NCBI GenBank assembly: GCA_003517285.1
Contig: DPAW01000326.1
Span: 1 to 21,551 of the forward strand
DNA: 21,551 nt
Direction: 5' to 3'
Source: Verrucomicrobiales bacterium
GTDB taxonomy: Bacteria > Verrucomicrobiota > Verrucomicrobiia > Limisphaerales > UBA1100
Under the pieces are notes generated by a model. It saw only the letters and a list, made by a program, of their open reading frames with translations, had not been told where the DNA came from and ran no database searches. Below are positions 1 through 8,158 of the stretch, piece by piece; position 1 is the stretch's first letter; each line of letters opens with the position of its first letter. The position numbers were made by a program, and so were the translations under genes.

Positions 1-3000
1 TTTGCTCGGTGACAAATGCGTTGTTCTCCAGTTTTTCCCAATGGCGATTACCAAGGTCATCGGTGGCATGAAGGGAATAACTATTACCGGGAAGAGCGAG
101 GAATTTGACTGAAATTCGGCCGTCGCCGGTTCTAGCGATTTCTGTCAGTAAGACGTCACCCGGGGTGCCGCCGGGTACGAGGCTCGCTCTCCAATTGCTC
201 GGATCCTGCGCAGGATTAAACAGTGAAACACGTTCGAGCGACGAACCATGGCCATCGGCTTCCTCCGGCCAAGGGGCATCACTGCTGTAGCGAACTGACG
301 AGATGCGCTGCCCATCGGGATCCAATAGAGTGACTTCCTCTCCGCCGTTGGAGAGAGCCCCGCCAAAGGTGCCAAGAATATTCGCATTGGGATGCTTCTG
401 CGAAAAGGCAATCGGATCGTCATTGGATATAATCACGCCTGATCGCCACGGGGCGAGAATTCCGTCCGAGAATGTGAAGTTAACGCCAGTCAGGCTGACC
501 CCGGACAGCGGGACCGGCGACCCACTGGTGTTTTTGATCTCAACATACTCCATCGCCTTGCCTTCGGCCGGGTTGTACATCAATTCGGTGATTTGCAGCG
601 CCGCTGTATCAGAGATTGTGACAGAGGCAATCGCCGGGGAGCTCCACTTGGTTCCGCTCTTGGCTCGGACGGTTATGGTGGATGATTTTTCGACCGGGAT
701 GGGAATGCCAGCTGCGTAGAGTAACATCGCCTCGAGGTTGAAGCTAACGTCCTTGTCTGAACGGGAACCTCGATGCACCTCGACGGCGAGAACGTTCTTG
801 CCGTTACGAAATGCAGGCAAATCGACGAAGTAGGGGAAGAAGATGCGGCTCTCTTTACTGGGGTTGCGCTTGGTCGAGTAGGTGCGATATCGAATGGTCC
901 CGCTGGGCATATTGCTTCGGATTATTTCCTCTCCATTCAAATAAACGACCGCTCCATCATCGCGCAGCAGTTTGATGAAAAGCGACTTGGCTTCTGTTCC
1001 TGGTCGAAAATCAAACGACTTTCGAAAATAGATCGTGTTCCGATATTTCGTGCTCGGCGAAGGGCCTCGCTCCACGGCCGTCGCTTCGTCTCCGTCCCCG
1101 TATCCCAGTTCAGCCTTGCCGCTTGGCCAAGCGCTGTCGTCGAAGTCGACTTCTTTCCAGTTGGTTTTGTCCTGTGCCTGCCCCGTATCGAGATACCGCC
1201 ACTCGCTGTCTTTCGGGATAACGATCTCGGCATCCGCTTGGCCAAGCCGCTTGGCCAAGGGATTCAATTTACCGTTGGGCAGTCTCGGGTCGGTGCCATC
1301 CAGAGTAAAATAAACTTCATCGGACTGTGCTCGAACTCCCAGGTTGAACCCGGGAACGGCCGCTCCCTCGGTCATGCTGAGTATCGGGGCTGGGATGGCA
1401 TCAAACTGAGTGTCCATCCAGGCCAAGCGGCGGGAGATCCAATTTTTCAACTGGTTGATCTCTGTTTGAAAACCGGTGCGGTTATTCACCAACCGCCATT
1501 TGGTGAAATTTCTTTCTGCCGCTTCCTTTAGTAGTGCCTCCCATTCGTCTATGACGGCAAAGATATTCCGTTCAGCCATCGCCTTGGCTCGCACTTCGGC
1601 CCAGCGCTGTGCGTATAGTTCCTTGAACGCCTTATTGCTCATCACTCGACCCCACCAGCCATAACGGTAGCTACCGGACCAGCCGACTGGATTGAAGGCT
1701 CGGCCGTCGTCGTCGCAGCCCATAGTTCGGTCAAAATCCCAGACGGGGCCATATTCCAGACGCTTGTTCCGGTCCTTGAAAAAATAAGTACTCAACCTGA
1801 GGCCATCCGGGTTCTTGGTGAATTCGTTTAACATGTGATGATCCACCCACGAGAGGGGATCGATGTAGTCGTCGTACTTGGTGGACGAACTCAGGTTTTT
1901 GTAGACGTTATTAAAATATGTGCGAACGTATGAGCTTTGCTTTGAGGTGACTTCGTCCTCCTTGGGTTCAACCCATTTCACACTTTGCCCTCCAGCGCTG
2001 AATCCCGAGTCCCCGGGGTCGGGTCGGTCGATCTTGAACATGTAACCGCCAGTGACTTCAGGGTGGGCGTTGTCTTCCGGACTGATACGAGTCACGTTCA
2101 CGCGATCCTTGCCGCGGGTGATTTTCTCCATGAATACGTACACACCAACGTAATCACCGTAACTCAGTGATCCGCCGTTGGTATTCACAAACACCTCGCA
2201 AAAGCGTGTGCGAACCGCGTATCGACCGATTTGATTGCTCAACTCGTAGACAAGAGCGTTGCGAATCAACGCGCGGTCGAAATTGTAGGGGGCATAAAGT
2301 ATCCAGTCAGAATCTTCGGGAAGCCCCAACGGGAAGATGTCCTTGTCTTCGCCAAACGCGTCACGTGCCTCCACGGTAAACGCTTTTTTTGCGCGATTTA
2401 ACGACGAGGATCCCCGGATTTTTATCCCTACGCGGGTGTCGAGAGTTGGGCCATCGGTCAATCGGGTGCGTCCATCTTCACCCGGTTCGTAGATCGCCAT
2501 GTACGCCTTTTTGTATGGATCGGGAGGGATGCCGCCACCACGGAAATTCTCAATCACGACCACCGGGAGATTTGATGAAAATTTTCGAGCATTTGACACA
2601 AGCTGTAGATAGGTGTGCGACACCGGAACGCCCGCGTTGCCGTCCTTGTCAAAACAACGCGCCGTAAGCATTGTGGTTTTATTGATGCGTATTTTACTGG
2701 TGTACTTTTTCGATGACTGGGTAGGGATGGATTGATCCGTTGTGTAACGAATTATCTCTCCCTCCTTGCCGGGTTCGAGGGAGATGGAGACGCTGGAAGT
2801 GAAACTACTGCTCTCCTTGGAGAATGTCGGCAAGCCGGGGCGGGGAGGAATGGCCCCAGCGTTTGGTTTTCCCGGCGTTGCGAAGCTAAGGAAGGATCGT
2901 TCGTTTTTGTCGAAACCGGTGCTCTTGCCGCTCAGCAGCGTTGGCATGATGAAGAATTTACTGCGATCGGCACGGCTGTCGTAAGCCTGGATTGTGAGCA

Positions 3001-3895
3001 CGTTTAAATCATCGCTTTTGAGCAAATCAATATGATCACTCAGGTCAAAGTCCACGTAATTGGGGTTACTATTTCGCCCGGAGGCGTAAGCGTTGTAACG
3101 GGGTTTATTCGGGGCATTCGACTCGGCTACCTTGGAGCCATTGATTGAGGCAATGAATCCGTCATCATATCGGATTCGCAAAACCAGCGCGCTAATCGAA
3201 TTGAGATCCTTTACGCGAAACGTCTTTCTCAGCCAAATGCATCGTTTGGATGTGGAAATCTTGGTTTTGATCAAGTCGCCGAAAGTGCTGCCACTTTTGT
3301 CGAACCCAAACCCGGATCGGGAGTTTTTCCATGAACCGGTCACCTTAAAATCAGGACTCTCCCAGTCGAGTTTGGAGTGGCTATTGCTCGGCAACAGATA
3401 GCGAAAGGTCGAATGAGGCGGGATGATTTCTTCCAAGTCACCCATCATTGGCACACCGTAGGCCCAGTCATCATCGCCGGCCGGAAAATTTGGTTCGTAT
3501 TTATCTGCAAAAGTACCGTCAGGCTTGGCGAGGCCCAGAAACTCGCCTGTGCGCGACAAACGGAAACTGGCGTGCAACGGCTTATTCGCTACGGCGATAT
3601 TATTCCCGGATGCGTGCACGATCAGATATTCATTTTTTGGGATGCTCACTGCGGGAAACGTCCACTTGTGAGAATCTGTTGGGTCATCGGTTAAACCCCA
3701 TCCAAGGAGGTTGAGCGGTGAGTCGCTCGGATTGTGAATCTCGATCCAATCGGGTGAATCACCAAAGTCATCACGCAACGTACTGTCGTTGGCTGCAACG
3801 ACCTCGCTGATGAACGGTTCAGCAGCGGAAGATTGCAGCGCTTGGCCAAGCGCTACAGCTAATAACAGGAATTTGAAAATTGGAGATCGCTGCAT
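1..3895 (-). CDS. Large secreted CotH/lamin-tail-domain protein (3' end outside window)
   Basis: The minus-strand frame is open from ATG at 3895 to the left edge with no stop, about 1298 codons visible. The N-terminus (MQRSPIFKFLLLAVALGQAL) is a signal peptide with probable cleavage near residues 24-25. Domains in order: lamin-tail domain (about 26-140, with DWIEIHNPSDSPLNLLGW), beta-sandwich binding domain (about 178-320), chitobiase C-terminal-like domain (about 335-425), CotH kinase-like domain (about 430-800), second chitobiase-like domain (about 820-880), second beta-sandwich domain (about 895-1060, with FDDSAWPSG and LGYG) and second lamin-tail domain (from about 1100, ELMYNP). CotH landmarks are GIKIRG...KK (490-504), HMLNEFTKNPDG (687-698) and WDFDRTMG (719-726). 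The last visible residues resemble the usual terminal module of such proteins, so little is probably missing. CotH proteins include protein kinases of spore coat; the substrate here is unknown. It probably acts outside the cytoplasm. It follows the M48 gene by 75 bp, and no clear ribosome-binding site is seen. Three palindromic repeat loci lie inside it. Confidence 0.88.
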   Translation of the reverse strand, partial: MQRSPIFKFLLLAVALGQALQSSAAEPFISEVVAANDSTLRDDFGDSPDWIEIHNPSDSPLNLLGWGLTDDPTDSHKWTFPAVSIPKNEYLIVHASGNNIAVANKPLHASFRLSRTGEFLGLAKPDGTFADKYEPNFPAGDDDWAYGVPMMGDLEEIIPPHSTFRYLLPSNSHSKLDWESPDFKVTGSWKNSRSGFGFDKSGSTFGDLIKTKISTSKRCIWLRKTFRVKDLNSISALVLRIRYDDGFIASINGSKVAESNAPNKPRYNAYASGRNSNPNYVDFDLSDHIDLLKSDDLNVLTIQAYDSRADRSKFFIMPTLLSGKSTGFDKNERSFLSFATPGKPNAGAIPPRPGLPTFSKESSSFTSSVSISLEPGKEGEIIRYTTDQSIPTQSSKKYTSKIRINKTTMLTARCFDKDGNAGVPVSHTYLQLVSNARKFSSNLPVVVIENFRGGGIPPDPYKKAYMAIYEPGEDGRTRLTDGPTLDTRVGIKIRGSSSLNRAKKAFTVEARDAFGEDKDIFPLGLPEDSDWILYAPYNFDRALIRNALVYELSNQIGRYAVRTRFCEVFVNTNGGSLSYGDYVGVYVFMEKITRGKDRVNVTRISPEDNAHPEVTGGYMFKIDRPDPGDSGFSAGGQSVKWVEPKEDEVTSKQSSYVRTYFNNVYKNLSSSTKYDDYIDPLSWVDHHMLNEFTKNPDGLRLSTYFFKDRNKRLEYGPVWDFDRTMGCDDDGRAFNPVGWSGSYRYGWWGRVMSNKAFKELYAQRWAEVRAKAMAERNIFAVIDEWEALLKEAAERNFTKWRLVNNRTGFQTEINQLKNWISRRLAWMDTQFDAIPAPILSMTEGAAVPGFNLGVRAQSDEVYFTLDGTDPRLPNGKLNPLAKRLGQADAEIVIPKDSEWRYLDTGQAQDKTNWKEVDFDDSAWPSGKAELGYGDGDEATAVERGPSPSTKYRNTIYFRKSFDFRPGTEAKSLFIKLLRDDGAVVYLNGEEIIRSNMPSGTIRYRTYSTKRNPSKESRIFFPYFVDLPAFRNGKNVLAVEVHRGSRSDKDVSFNLEAMLLYAAGIPIPVEKSSTITVRAKSGTKWSSPAIASVTISDTAALQITELMYNPAEGKAMEYVEIKNTSGSPVPLSGVSLTGVNFTFSDGILAPWRSGVIISNDDPIAFSQKHPNANILGTFGGALSNGGEEVTLLDPDGQRISSVRYSSDAPWPEEADGHGSSLERVSLFNPAQDPSNWRASLVPGGTPGDVLLTEIARTGDGRISVKFLALPGNSYSLHATDDLGNRHWEKLENNAFVTEQ
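1120..1133. repeat. Palindromic repeat copy (CGCTTGGCCAAGCG)
   Basis: This is a perfect 14-bp palindrome inside the CotH-family gene. In that frame it encodes AWPSG, within the FDDSAWPSG stretch of the second beta-sandwich domain. A similar W-x-S-G pattern is normal for that domain family, so this copy may have replaced or evolved from native sequence rather than been added. Confidence 0.85.
1235..1260. repeat. Tandem pair of palindromic repeat copies
   Basis: Two 13-bp units, CGCTTGGCCAAGC and CGCTTGGCCAAGG, lie directly end to end. On the minus strand they encode LAKRLGQA in the linker after the second chitobiase-like domain (following DGTDPRLPNGKLNP). Because the unit is 13 bp, the two copies are read in different phases. 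Confidence 0.88.
3837..3854. repeat. 18-bp palindromic repeat inside a signal peptide
   Basis: AGCGCTTGGCCAAGCGCT is a perfect 18-bp palindrome, identical to the copy at 7642-7659. It encodes ALGQAL (residues 15-20 region) at the end of the hydrophobic core of the CotH-family signal peptide. Confidence 0.88.
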
Positions 3896-3938
3896 ATTTG
3901 AAAGCCGGCATTCATCGGCATGGCGGGAAAAGATACCG

Positions 3939-3952
3939 CGCTTGGCCAAGCG
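3939..3952. repeat. Intergenic palindromic repeat copy
   Basis: This perfect CGCTTGGCCAAGCG palindrome is the only intact copy lying between genes. It sits in the 75-bp gap between the M48 protease stop and the CotH-family start, with its core exactly 100 bp from the core of the signal-peptide copy. Confidence 0.85.
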
Positions 3953-3970
3953 GCAAAAGCTGAATATCGA

Positions 3971-5245
3971 TCAATTGCCTGTCACTACGACATCGTTCAA
4001 GGCAGATTCGCGTTCGAGCAGGGTCGGGTGATCGTAGTGAAAGTTGCTGTAAAGAGGATGGGGGGTGAGGTTGGAGAGATTCTCCTTATTCAATTTTCTT
4101 AGTGCTGAGACCATCGGGCGATGATCTTTAATGGCTTTGGCAGCAAATTCATCTGCCTGATATTCGTATTTTCTAGACCAGAAACTGGAAAGTGGTGTCA
4201 GCCAGAATGTGATTGTTCCGGCTAGAATTGAGAATATCAAAAAAGCCGGAGCATATCCCTCAGGAGTGAAGCCGAATGTCTCAACGAAGGCCGGTTGTTG
4301 GGCGAGCAAATTGAGCAGATAAAGCCCGGCAAGGGTCATTGCAAACGACCGAGCAATCATCTTGGGAACATGTCTGAGTTTAAAGTGACCAATCTCGTGT
4401 GCCAGAACAGCCTCAAGTTCATCATCGTCAAGTTGTTCAATCAAGGTATCGAACAGGGCAATCTTTCGGCCTTTGCCCAAGCCGGTAAAAAACGCGTTGG
4501 AATGTTTTGAGCGTCGGCTGCCATCCATGACTTGTATTCCTGCATTGACGAAACCGGTTCGATTCGCGAGTTCCTCCAAGCGTTGTTTCAGTTCGCCTTC
4601 ATCAATTGGGGTGAATTTATTGAATAATGGCAGGATGAAGATCGGCGCCAGAACGCTCATGAGTAATTGAAACGCCACAATGACACCCCAGACCCAGACC
4701 CACCAATATAAACCTCCGTTTTCACTTAACCAAAGAATAAACCAAAGAAGAGGGACACCAATGATGAAGCTGAGCAACAGCCCTTTGGCCTGATCTCCCC
4801 ACCAAGTTTTTTGTGTTGAACTGTTAAAGCCAAATCGTTCTTCCAACCGGAATTGGGAATACCACGAGAAAGGTAGCGACAGCAGGGCAAACATCCACAG
4901 AATCGCCCAAAGGGTTGTGGCTTGGGCGAATTGTGAATCACCCAAACTTGAAATAAGCAGGTTAAACACACCGGCCATCGTCCCTGAAAAAAGAAGCAGT
5001 ACAATGAGTGTAGTGGAGTAGGTATCTGAGATGGTACCGAAACGGGCTTTGGCCAAAGTGTAGCGGATGGATTTTTGATAAGTCTCATCATCCATTATTT
5101 CACGAAACGGCTCAGGAATTTCGTTAGCATGCTGATTGACATGTCGGGAGTTCAGCCAGTCGAGCCAAAACTCGAACAGGTAGCGCAGGGCAATCAATCC
5201 AAGGATTACCGAGGCGTAGATGGTTTGAGGGGCGTCCCAGTTCAT
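3971..5245 (-). CDS. M48 family (Ste24/CAAX protease 1-like) membrane zinc metallopeptidase
   Basis: This 424-residue protein is an integral-membrane zinc endopeptidase of the Ste24 type, which in eukaryotes trims prenylated proteins; the bacterial substrate is unknown. Zinc ligands are visible in HEIGH (283-287) and in the EYQAD segment (E361). Hydrophobic segments occur around 8-28, 78-100, 108-128, 155-173, 181-207, 300-317 and 333-352. The C-terminal SNFHYDHPTLLER matches the conserved end of the family. Length fits the usual 400-430 residues. A longer reading from 5383 exists, but its extra 46 residues are bioA sequence read in another frame. ATG at 5245 is preferred because it overlaps the bioA stop as ATGA and has AAGGA about 8 bp upstream. 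It is probably co-transcribed with and coupled to bioA. Confidence 0.93.
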   Translation of the reverse strand: MNWDAPQTIYASVILGLIALRYLFEFWLDWLNSRHVNQHANEIPEPFREIMDDETYQKSIRYTLAKARFGTISDTYSTTLIVLLLFSGTMAGVFNLLISSLGDSQFAQATTLWAILWMFALLSLPFSWYSQFRLEERFGFNSSTQKTWWGDQAKGLLLSFIIGVPLLWFILWLSENGGLYWWVWVWGVIVAFQLLMSVLAPIFILPLFNKFTPIDEGELKQRLEELANRTGFVNAGIQVMDGSRRSKHSNAFFTGLGKGRKIALFDTLIEQLDDDELEAVLAHEIGHFKLRHVPKMIARSFAMTLAGLYLLNLLAQQPAFVETFGFTPEGYAPAFLIFSILAGTITFWLTPLSSFWSRKYEYQADEFAAKAIKDHRPMVSALRKLNKENLSNLTPHPLYSNFHYDHPTLLERESALNDVVVTGN

Positions 5246-6654
5246 GTGGATTCCTTGATTGAGTCGTGAAGGACGGTAAAGATTTTTTTGACCTGAGATT
5301 GAGTCGTGCAGTACGGAGGCATGACGACGATGACGTTGCCGATGGGGCGGGTTAGCACGCCTCGGTTGGCCATATTGTTGCAAACTCGAATGCCGACTTG
5401 TTTTGACAGCTCAAAGGGTTTTCGCGTCTTCCAATCTGCAACTAATTCGACTGCGAGAACGCCTTCGGACTGTCGAATATCCCCGACCGAATCGAGTTTC
5501 CAAAGCGGCGCCGAAAACTCCTTCATGTACTTCGCAAGTTGGGAGCGCTGCTTTTTTGTTTTTGCGGACTCAAGCAGGTCAATACTGGCAATACTGGCCG
5601 CGGCCCCCAATGGGTTTCCTGTGAAACTGTGCCCGTGGAAGAACGTTTTGAACTCTTCATATTCACCGAGGAACGCGCTGAAAACCTCCTTCGTAGTCAG
5701 TGTTGCCGCCATGGGCAAGTAACCTCCAGTTAATCCCTTGGCGATACAGAGATAGTCCGGTTGAACCTTCTCGGCGTGACTGGCAAAGTAAGTTGAGGAT
5801 GCCCCGCCGAGTCCGGTCATAACTTCGTCAGCAATGATTTGGGAGCCGTGTTCGCGAGCGATGGACGCAACTTTTCCCAACCACCCTTTTGGTTGGGCAA
5901 TCATGCCGGCCGGCCCCTGCACCCCCGGTTCCACAATGAACGCCGCGTAATTTCCTCCCCGCTTGTTCCGTTTTTCAAATTGTTCACTCACCTTGTCGAC
6001 GCATTCCATGTTACACTTGCGATAATACCGGGCGTCGGCACGTTCCGGTTTGGCTTTGTTGAATGGGCAACGATAACAGTAAGGCGATGCAACCTTGTCG
6101 GTCTTAAACAGCATCCCGGAATAGGCCTTATGAAACAGATCAATGTGCCCGGCGCTGACTGCGCCAATGGTGTCTCCATGATAAGCTCCATCCAGCGAAA
6201 GGAAGCGTGGCTTGCTCGTTCGACCTGTGCGGCGGGCAAATTCGTAAGCCAGCTTGATCGCAACTTCCGTCGAAGTGGAGCCGTCATCCGAGTAGAAAAC
6301 CTTGGCCAAGCGTGGCTCGGATTTTGGAAATCGGCTTTGCGGCTTGGACAAGCTGATCAGTCGTTCGCCAAGTATAGCCGCAGGTGCGTTGGCAAAACCA
6401 AGCGCGGAAACGTGGGACACTTTGTCGAGCTGGGCGCGAATGGCGCGATTAATTTTCGGGTGGTTATGTCCGTGAAGATTTGTCCAAATTGATGAATTGG
6501 CATCGATGTATTTCCGCCCCTCAAGATCCCACAGATGTGAGCCTCGGCCGCGCTCAAGTACGATCGGCTTCGCTTTCAGCCAATCCCGCATCTGCGTGAA
6601 TGGATGCCAGAGATATTTCTGGTCTAGCTGCGCTGCCGGAGCTGTTTTTTTCAT
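5242..6654 (-). CDS. bioA: Adenosylmethionine-8-amino-7-oxononanoate aminotransferase (BioA/BioK type)
   Basis: This PLP-dependent class III aminotransferase converts 8-amino-7-oxononanoate to 7,8-diaminononanoate, the third step of biotin ring assembly. It has 470 residues, against about 430-450 for most BioA. Visible motifs are WHPFTQM (16-22), FYSDDGS (120-126), DGAYHGDTIGAVS (155-167), IADEVMTG (274-281, PLP-contacting D276), IAKGLTGGYLP (304-314, Schiff-base K306) and HGHSFTGNPLG (340-350). An inserted segment carries four cysteines (C193, C196, C214, C218). Overall character is closer to the Bacillus-type enzyme, which uses lysine rather than SAM as amino donor, so the donor is uncertain. 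The ATG overlaps the upstream enolase-family stop as ATGA. No other biotin gene lies in the window. A palindromic repeat encodes RLAK just before VFYSDDG. Confidence 0.93.
   Translation of the reverse strand: MKKTAPAAQLDQKYLWHPFTQMRDWLKAKPIVLERGRGSHLWDLEGRKYIDANSSIWTNLHGHNHPKINRAIRAQLDKVSHVSALGFANAPAAILGERLISLSKPQSRFPKSEPRLAKVFYSDDGSTSTEVAIKLAYEFARRTGRTSKPRFLSLDGAYHGDTIGAVSAGHIDLFHKAYSGMLFKTDKVASPYCYRCPFNKAKPERADARYYRKCNMECVDKVSEQFEKRNKRGGNYAAFIVEPGVQGPAGMIAQPKGWLGKVASIAREHGSQIIADEVMTGLGGASSTYFASHAEKVQPDYLCIAKGLTGGYLPMAATLTTKEVFSAFLGEYEEFKTFFHGHSFTGNPLGAAASIASIDLLESAKTKKQRSQLAKYMKEFSAPLWKLDSVGDIRQSEGVLAVELVADWKTRKPFELSKQVGIRVCNNMANRGVLTRPIGNVIVVMPPYCTTQSQVKKIFTVLHDSIKEST
6301..6312. repeat. 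Palindromic repeat copy in bioA
   Basis: CTTGGCCAAGCG lies in bioA and encodes RLAK (residues 115-118), directly before the conserved VFYSDDG motif. Homologues often have a similar Arg-Leu-x-Lys/Arg run here, so the repeat fits without visibly lengthening the protein. Confidence 0.75.
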
Positions 6655-8078
6655 CCTTCAGTTAAGGGGATTTCTTTGAAGACACCAAGGTCGAGTTCAA
6701 ATCCAGTTCCGAACGGCTGACCGTTGATTGAACGAAGGTCTATTTCACCTTGATGAATGGCGAGTGTCGGCCAGCCGCGTTCGCTTGGATGATACAGTCC
6801 TTCATGTGACTCGAGAATTTGCTCCTGAGTACGGCGGGGGAATTGTGACAGGCCGGCCATGTAATGATGCCCGTTGCGCTCCACGCTTTCGATCCCGAGA
6901 AGTGCACAGACAGCCAAGTCCTGAATCACCGCGATCGGGCCAACATTGCAAAGATCCTCACCGCTCATCACCACGCCCATGCCATCGCGGCGGCAGTTTT
7001 CCAGCAAACAGGCGTTCGCGATGCCCTTAAAGATTCCCTTGCAGTTTTTGTGGCTGGTTCCGGCGTAGCCGATGGCAAGCGCCTGAGGGAGGCTCTCGAG
7101 GGTGGCGTCGGATTCGTCAATGATGACAGCAGGACGATTGTCCCATTGATCGAATTGAGTTTTCAGTGAATCGTTTAACGCGACATCACGGTGAAGCGGT
7201 TGCTCGATAAAAAGAAGATGATCGAAGAATGAGTTCAACTCCGGTTCAGCCCGGAGTTTCTCCCAATGATGGCGGAAAGCGGTAATCGATTGGAACTGCT
7301 CATTGCCGTCGAGACTAAATGCAAAATTGCTGGCGGCATGTTTTTCAATGCAACTGGCCACGTTTCTCAATCGGCCCAGATCCCAGTCAATGTCACCATT
7401 GATTTTGATTTTAAAATGCCGCAACCCGTACGTTTCAATGCACTCGCCAAGTGCCTGAGGGAGGGTGTCGTCGATCCTTTCCTCTTCAGAAATTTGACTG
7501 ACCTCTAGTGGGTCTCCAAGTCCGACCGTATGCCTGGCTTGGACACTGGCCAAGGGAATGCTTGGCAATAAACTCGAAACCGTTTGCCCCGAGAGTTGTG
7601 GATGGATTTTGCCTGGATCGAATCCGAGTGTGCCGTTCACCAGCGCTTGGCCAAGCGCTTGGCTGCTCCCCCTGCAGGTTGCCTCGATTAATGCCCGTTC
7701 AACAAGTGAAGTGCCAAAGTGGGCCAACAATGCAGGTACTTGGTTTTTCTCTGCCCAGTACGATTGTGCCTTGTAGATGCTATGCCATAATTCAAATGCA
7801 CTGTTGCCGGTTTGGCCAAGCGCTTGGCCAAGCGCCTGACGAATCACTCCGAGCATGTCGGCGATTTCCTTTTCGAGCGGATCGTCGGGAACTTTTGTAA
7901 ACCATTTTGGCGGCAAAAGATCGGAGGAGGTGCCGGTGGCGATGGATCCACCCACATCGACTTCCAAGCGTACGAAAACCATGGGCACTTCTGTCATGGT
8001 TGCGATGCCGTACTTGAACGGCATGCGAGTCTTTAACTGAATTTCGTGGATTGAGGCGCCTAGGATCTTCACCGGCAT
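6651..8078 (-). CDS. Enolase-superfamily (mandelate racemase/muconate lactonizing enzyme-like) protein
   Basis: This is an enolase-superfamily enzyme of unassigned substrate, 475 residues from the chosen ATG. Members abstract an alpha-proton from a carboxylate substrate with Mg2+ in a TIM barrel. Visible motifs are K223-x-K225 (HFKIKING), metal ligands D257 (LDGNEQF), E292 (FIEQP) and D322 (IIDESD), and a downstream lysine in SHKNCKG. The KxK and D/E/D set suggests the muconate-lactonizing/dipeptide-epimerase side rather than true enolase; which reaction it catalyses cannot be told. In-frame ATGs also occur at 8111 and 8123. 8078 was chosen because PVKILGASIHEIQL looks like the family's first strand; none has a good ribosome-binding site. 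The stop overlaps bioA as ATGA. The palindromic repeat adds QALGQALGQ (81-89) and SQALGQAL (139-146), both in poorly conserved positions. Confidence 0.82.
   Translation of the reverse strand: MPVKILGASIHEIQLKTRMPFKYGIATMTEVPMVFVRLEVDVGGSIATGTSSDLLPPKWFTKVPDDPLEKEIADMLGVIRQALGQALGQTGNSAFELWHSIYKAQSYWAEKNQVPALLAHFGTSLVERALIEATCRGSSQALGQALVNGTLGFDPGKIHPQLSGQTVSSLLPSIPLASVQARHTVGLGDPLEVSQISEEERIDDTLPQALGECIETYGLRHFKIKINGDIDWDLGRLRNVASCIEKHAASNFAFSLDGNEQFQSITAFRHHWEKLRAEPELNSFFDHLLFIEQPLHRDVALNDSLKTQFDQWDNRPAVIIDESDATLESLPQALAIGYAGTSHKNCKGIFKGIANACLLENCRRDGMGVVMSGEDLCNVGPIAVIQDLAVCALLGIESVERNGHHYMAGLSQFPRRTQEQILESHEGLYHPSERGWPTLAIHQGEIDLRSINGQPFGTGFELDLGVFKEIPLTEG
7642..7667. repeat. 18-bp palindromic repeat with adjoining half copy
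   Basis: The perfect palindrome AGCGCTTGGCCAAGCGCT (7642-7659) runs into a further half unit (GCGCTTGGC, 7656-7664). Read on the minus strand of the enolase-family gene it encodes SQALGQAL, between ATCRGS and VNGTLGF. Confidence 0.85.
7811..7834. repeat. Tandem palindromic repeat copies in the enolase-family gene
   Basis: Two 12-bp units lie head to tail (TTTGGCCAAGCG then CTTGGCCAAGCG); the first has one mismatch to the core palindrome. A 12-bp period keeps the frame, so the protein gains a doubled Q-A-L-G motif (QALGQALGQ). Confidence 0.88.
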
Positions 8079-8158
8079 GCCGAAAGTGTTAATCGGCCTG
8101 ACTGCCTGCATCAAGTTAAGCATCGTCCGTGGCGGTGTGTTTGCGTAGGCTTCCGCCG

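Noticed and set aside
773..1531. 252-residue plus-strand reading frame
   Set aside because: It lies antisense to the CotH-family gene, whose frame is unbroken and has clear domain motifs; the frame has no recognisable features.
3938..3953. Intrinsic terminator of the M48 protease gene
   Set aside because: The hairpin is simply a copy of the dispersed palindrome with a GGCC loop, and no clean T tract follows on the minus strand.
5839..6492. 217-residue plus-strand reading frame
   Set aside because: It is antisense to well-supported bioA and has no family features.
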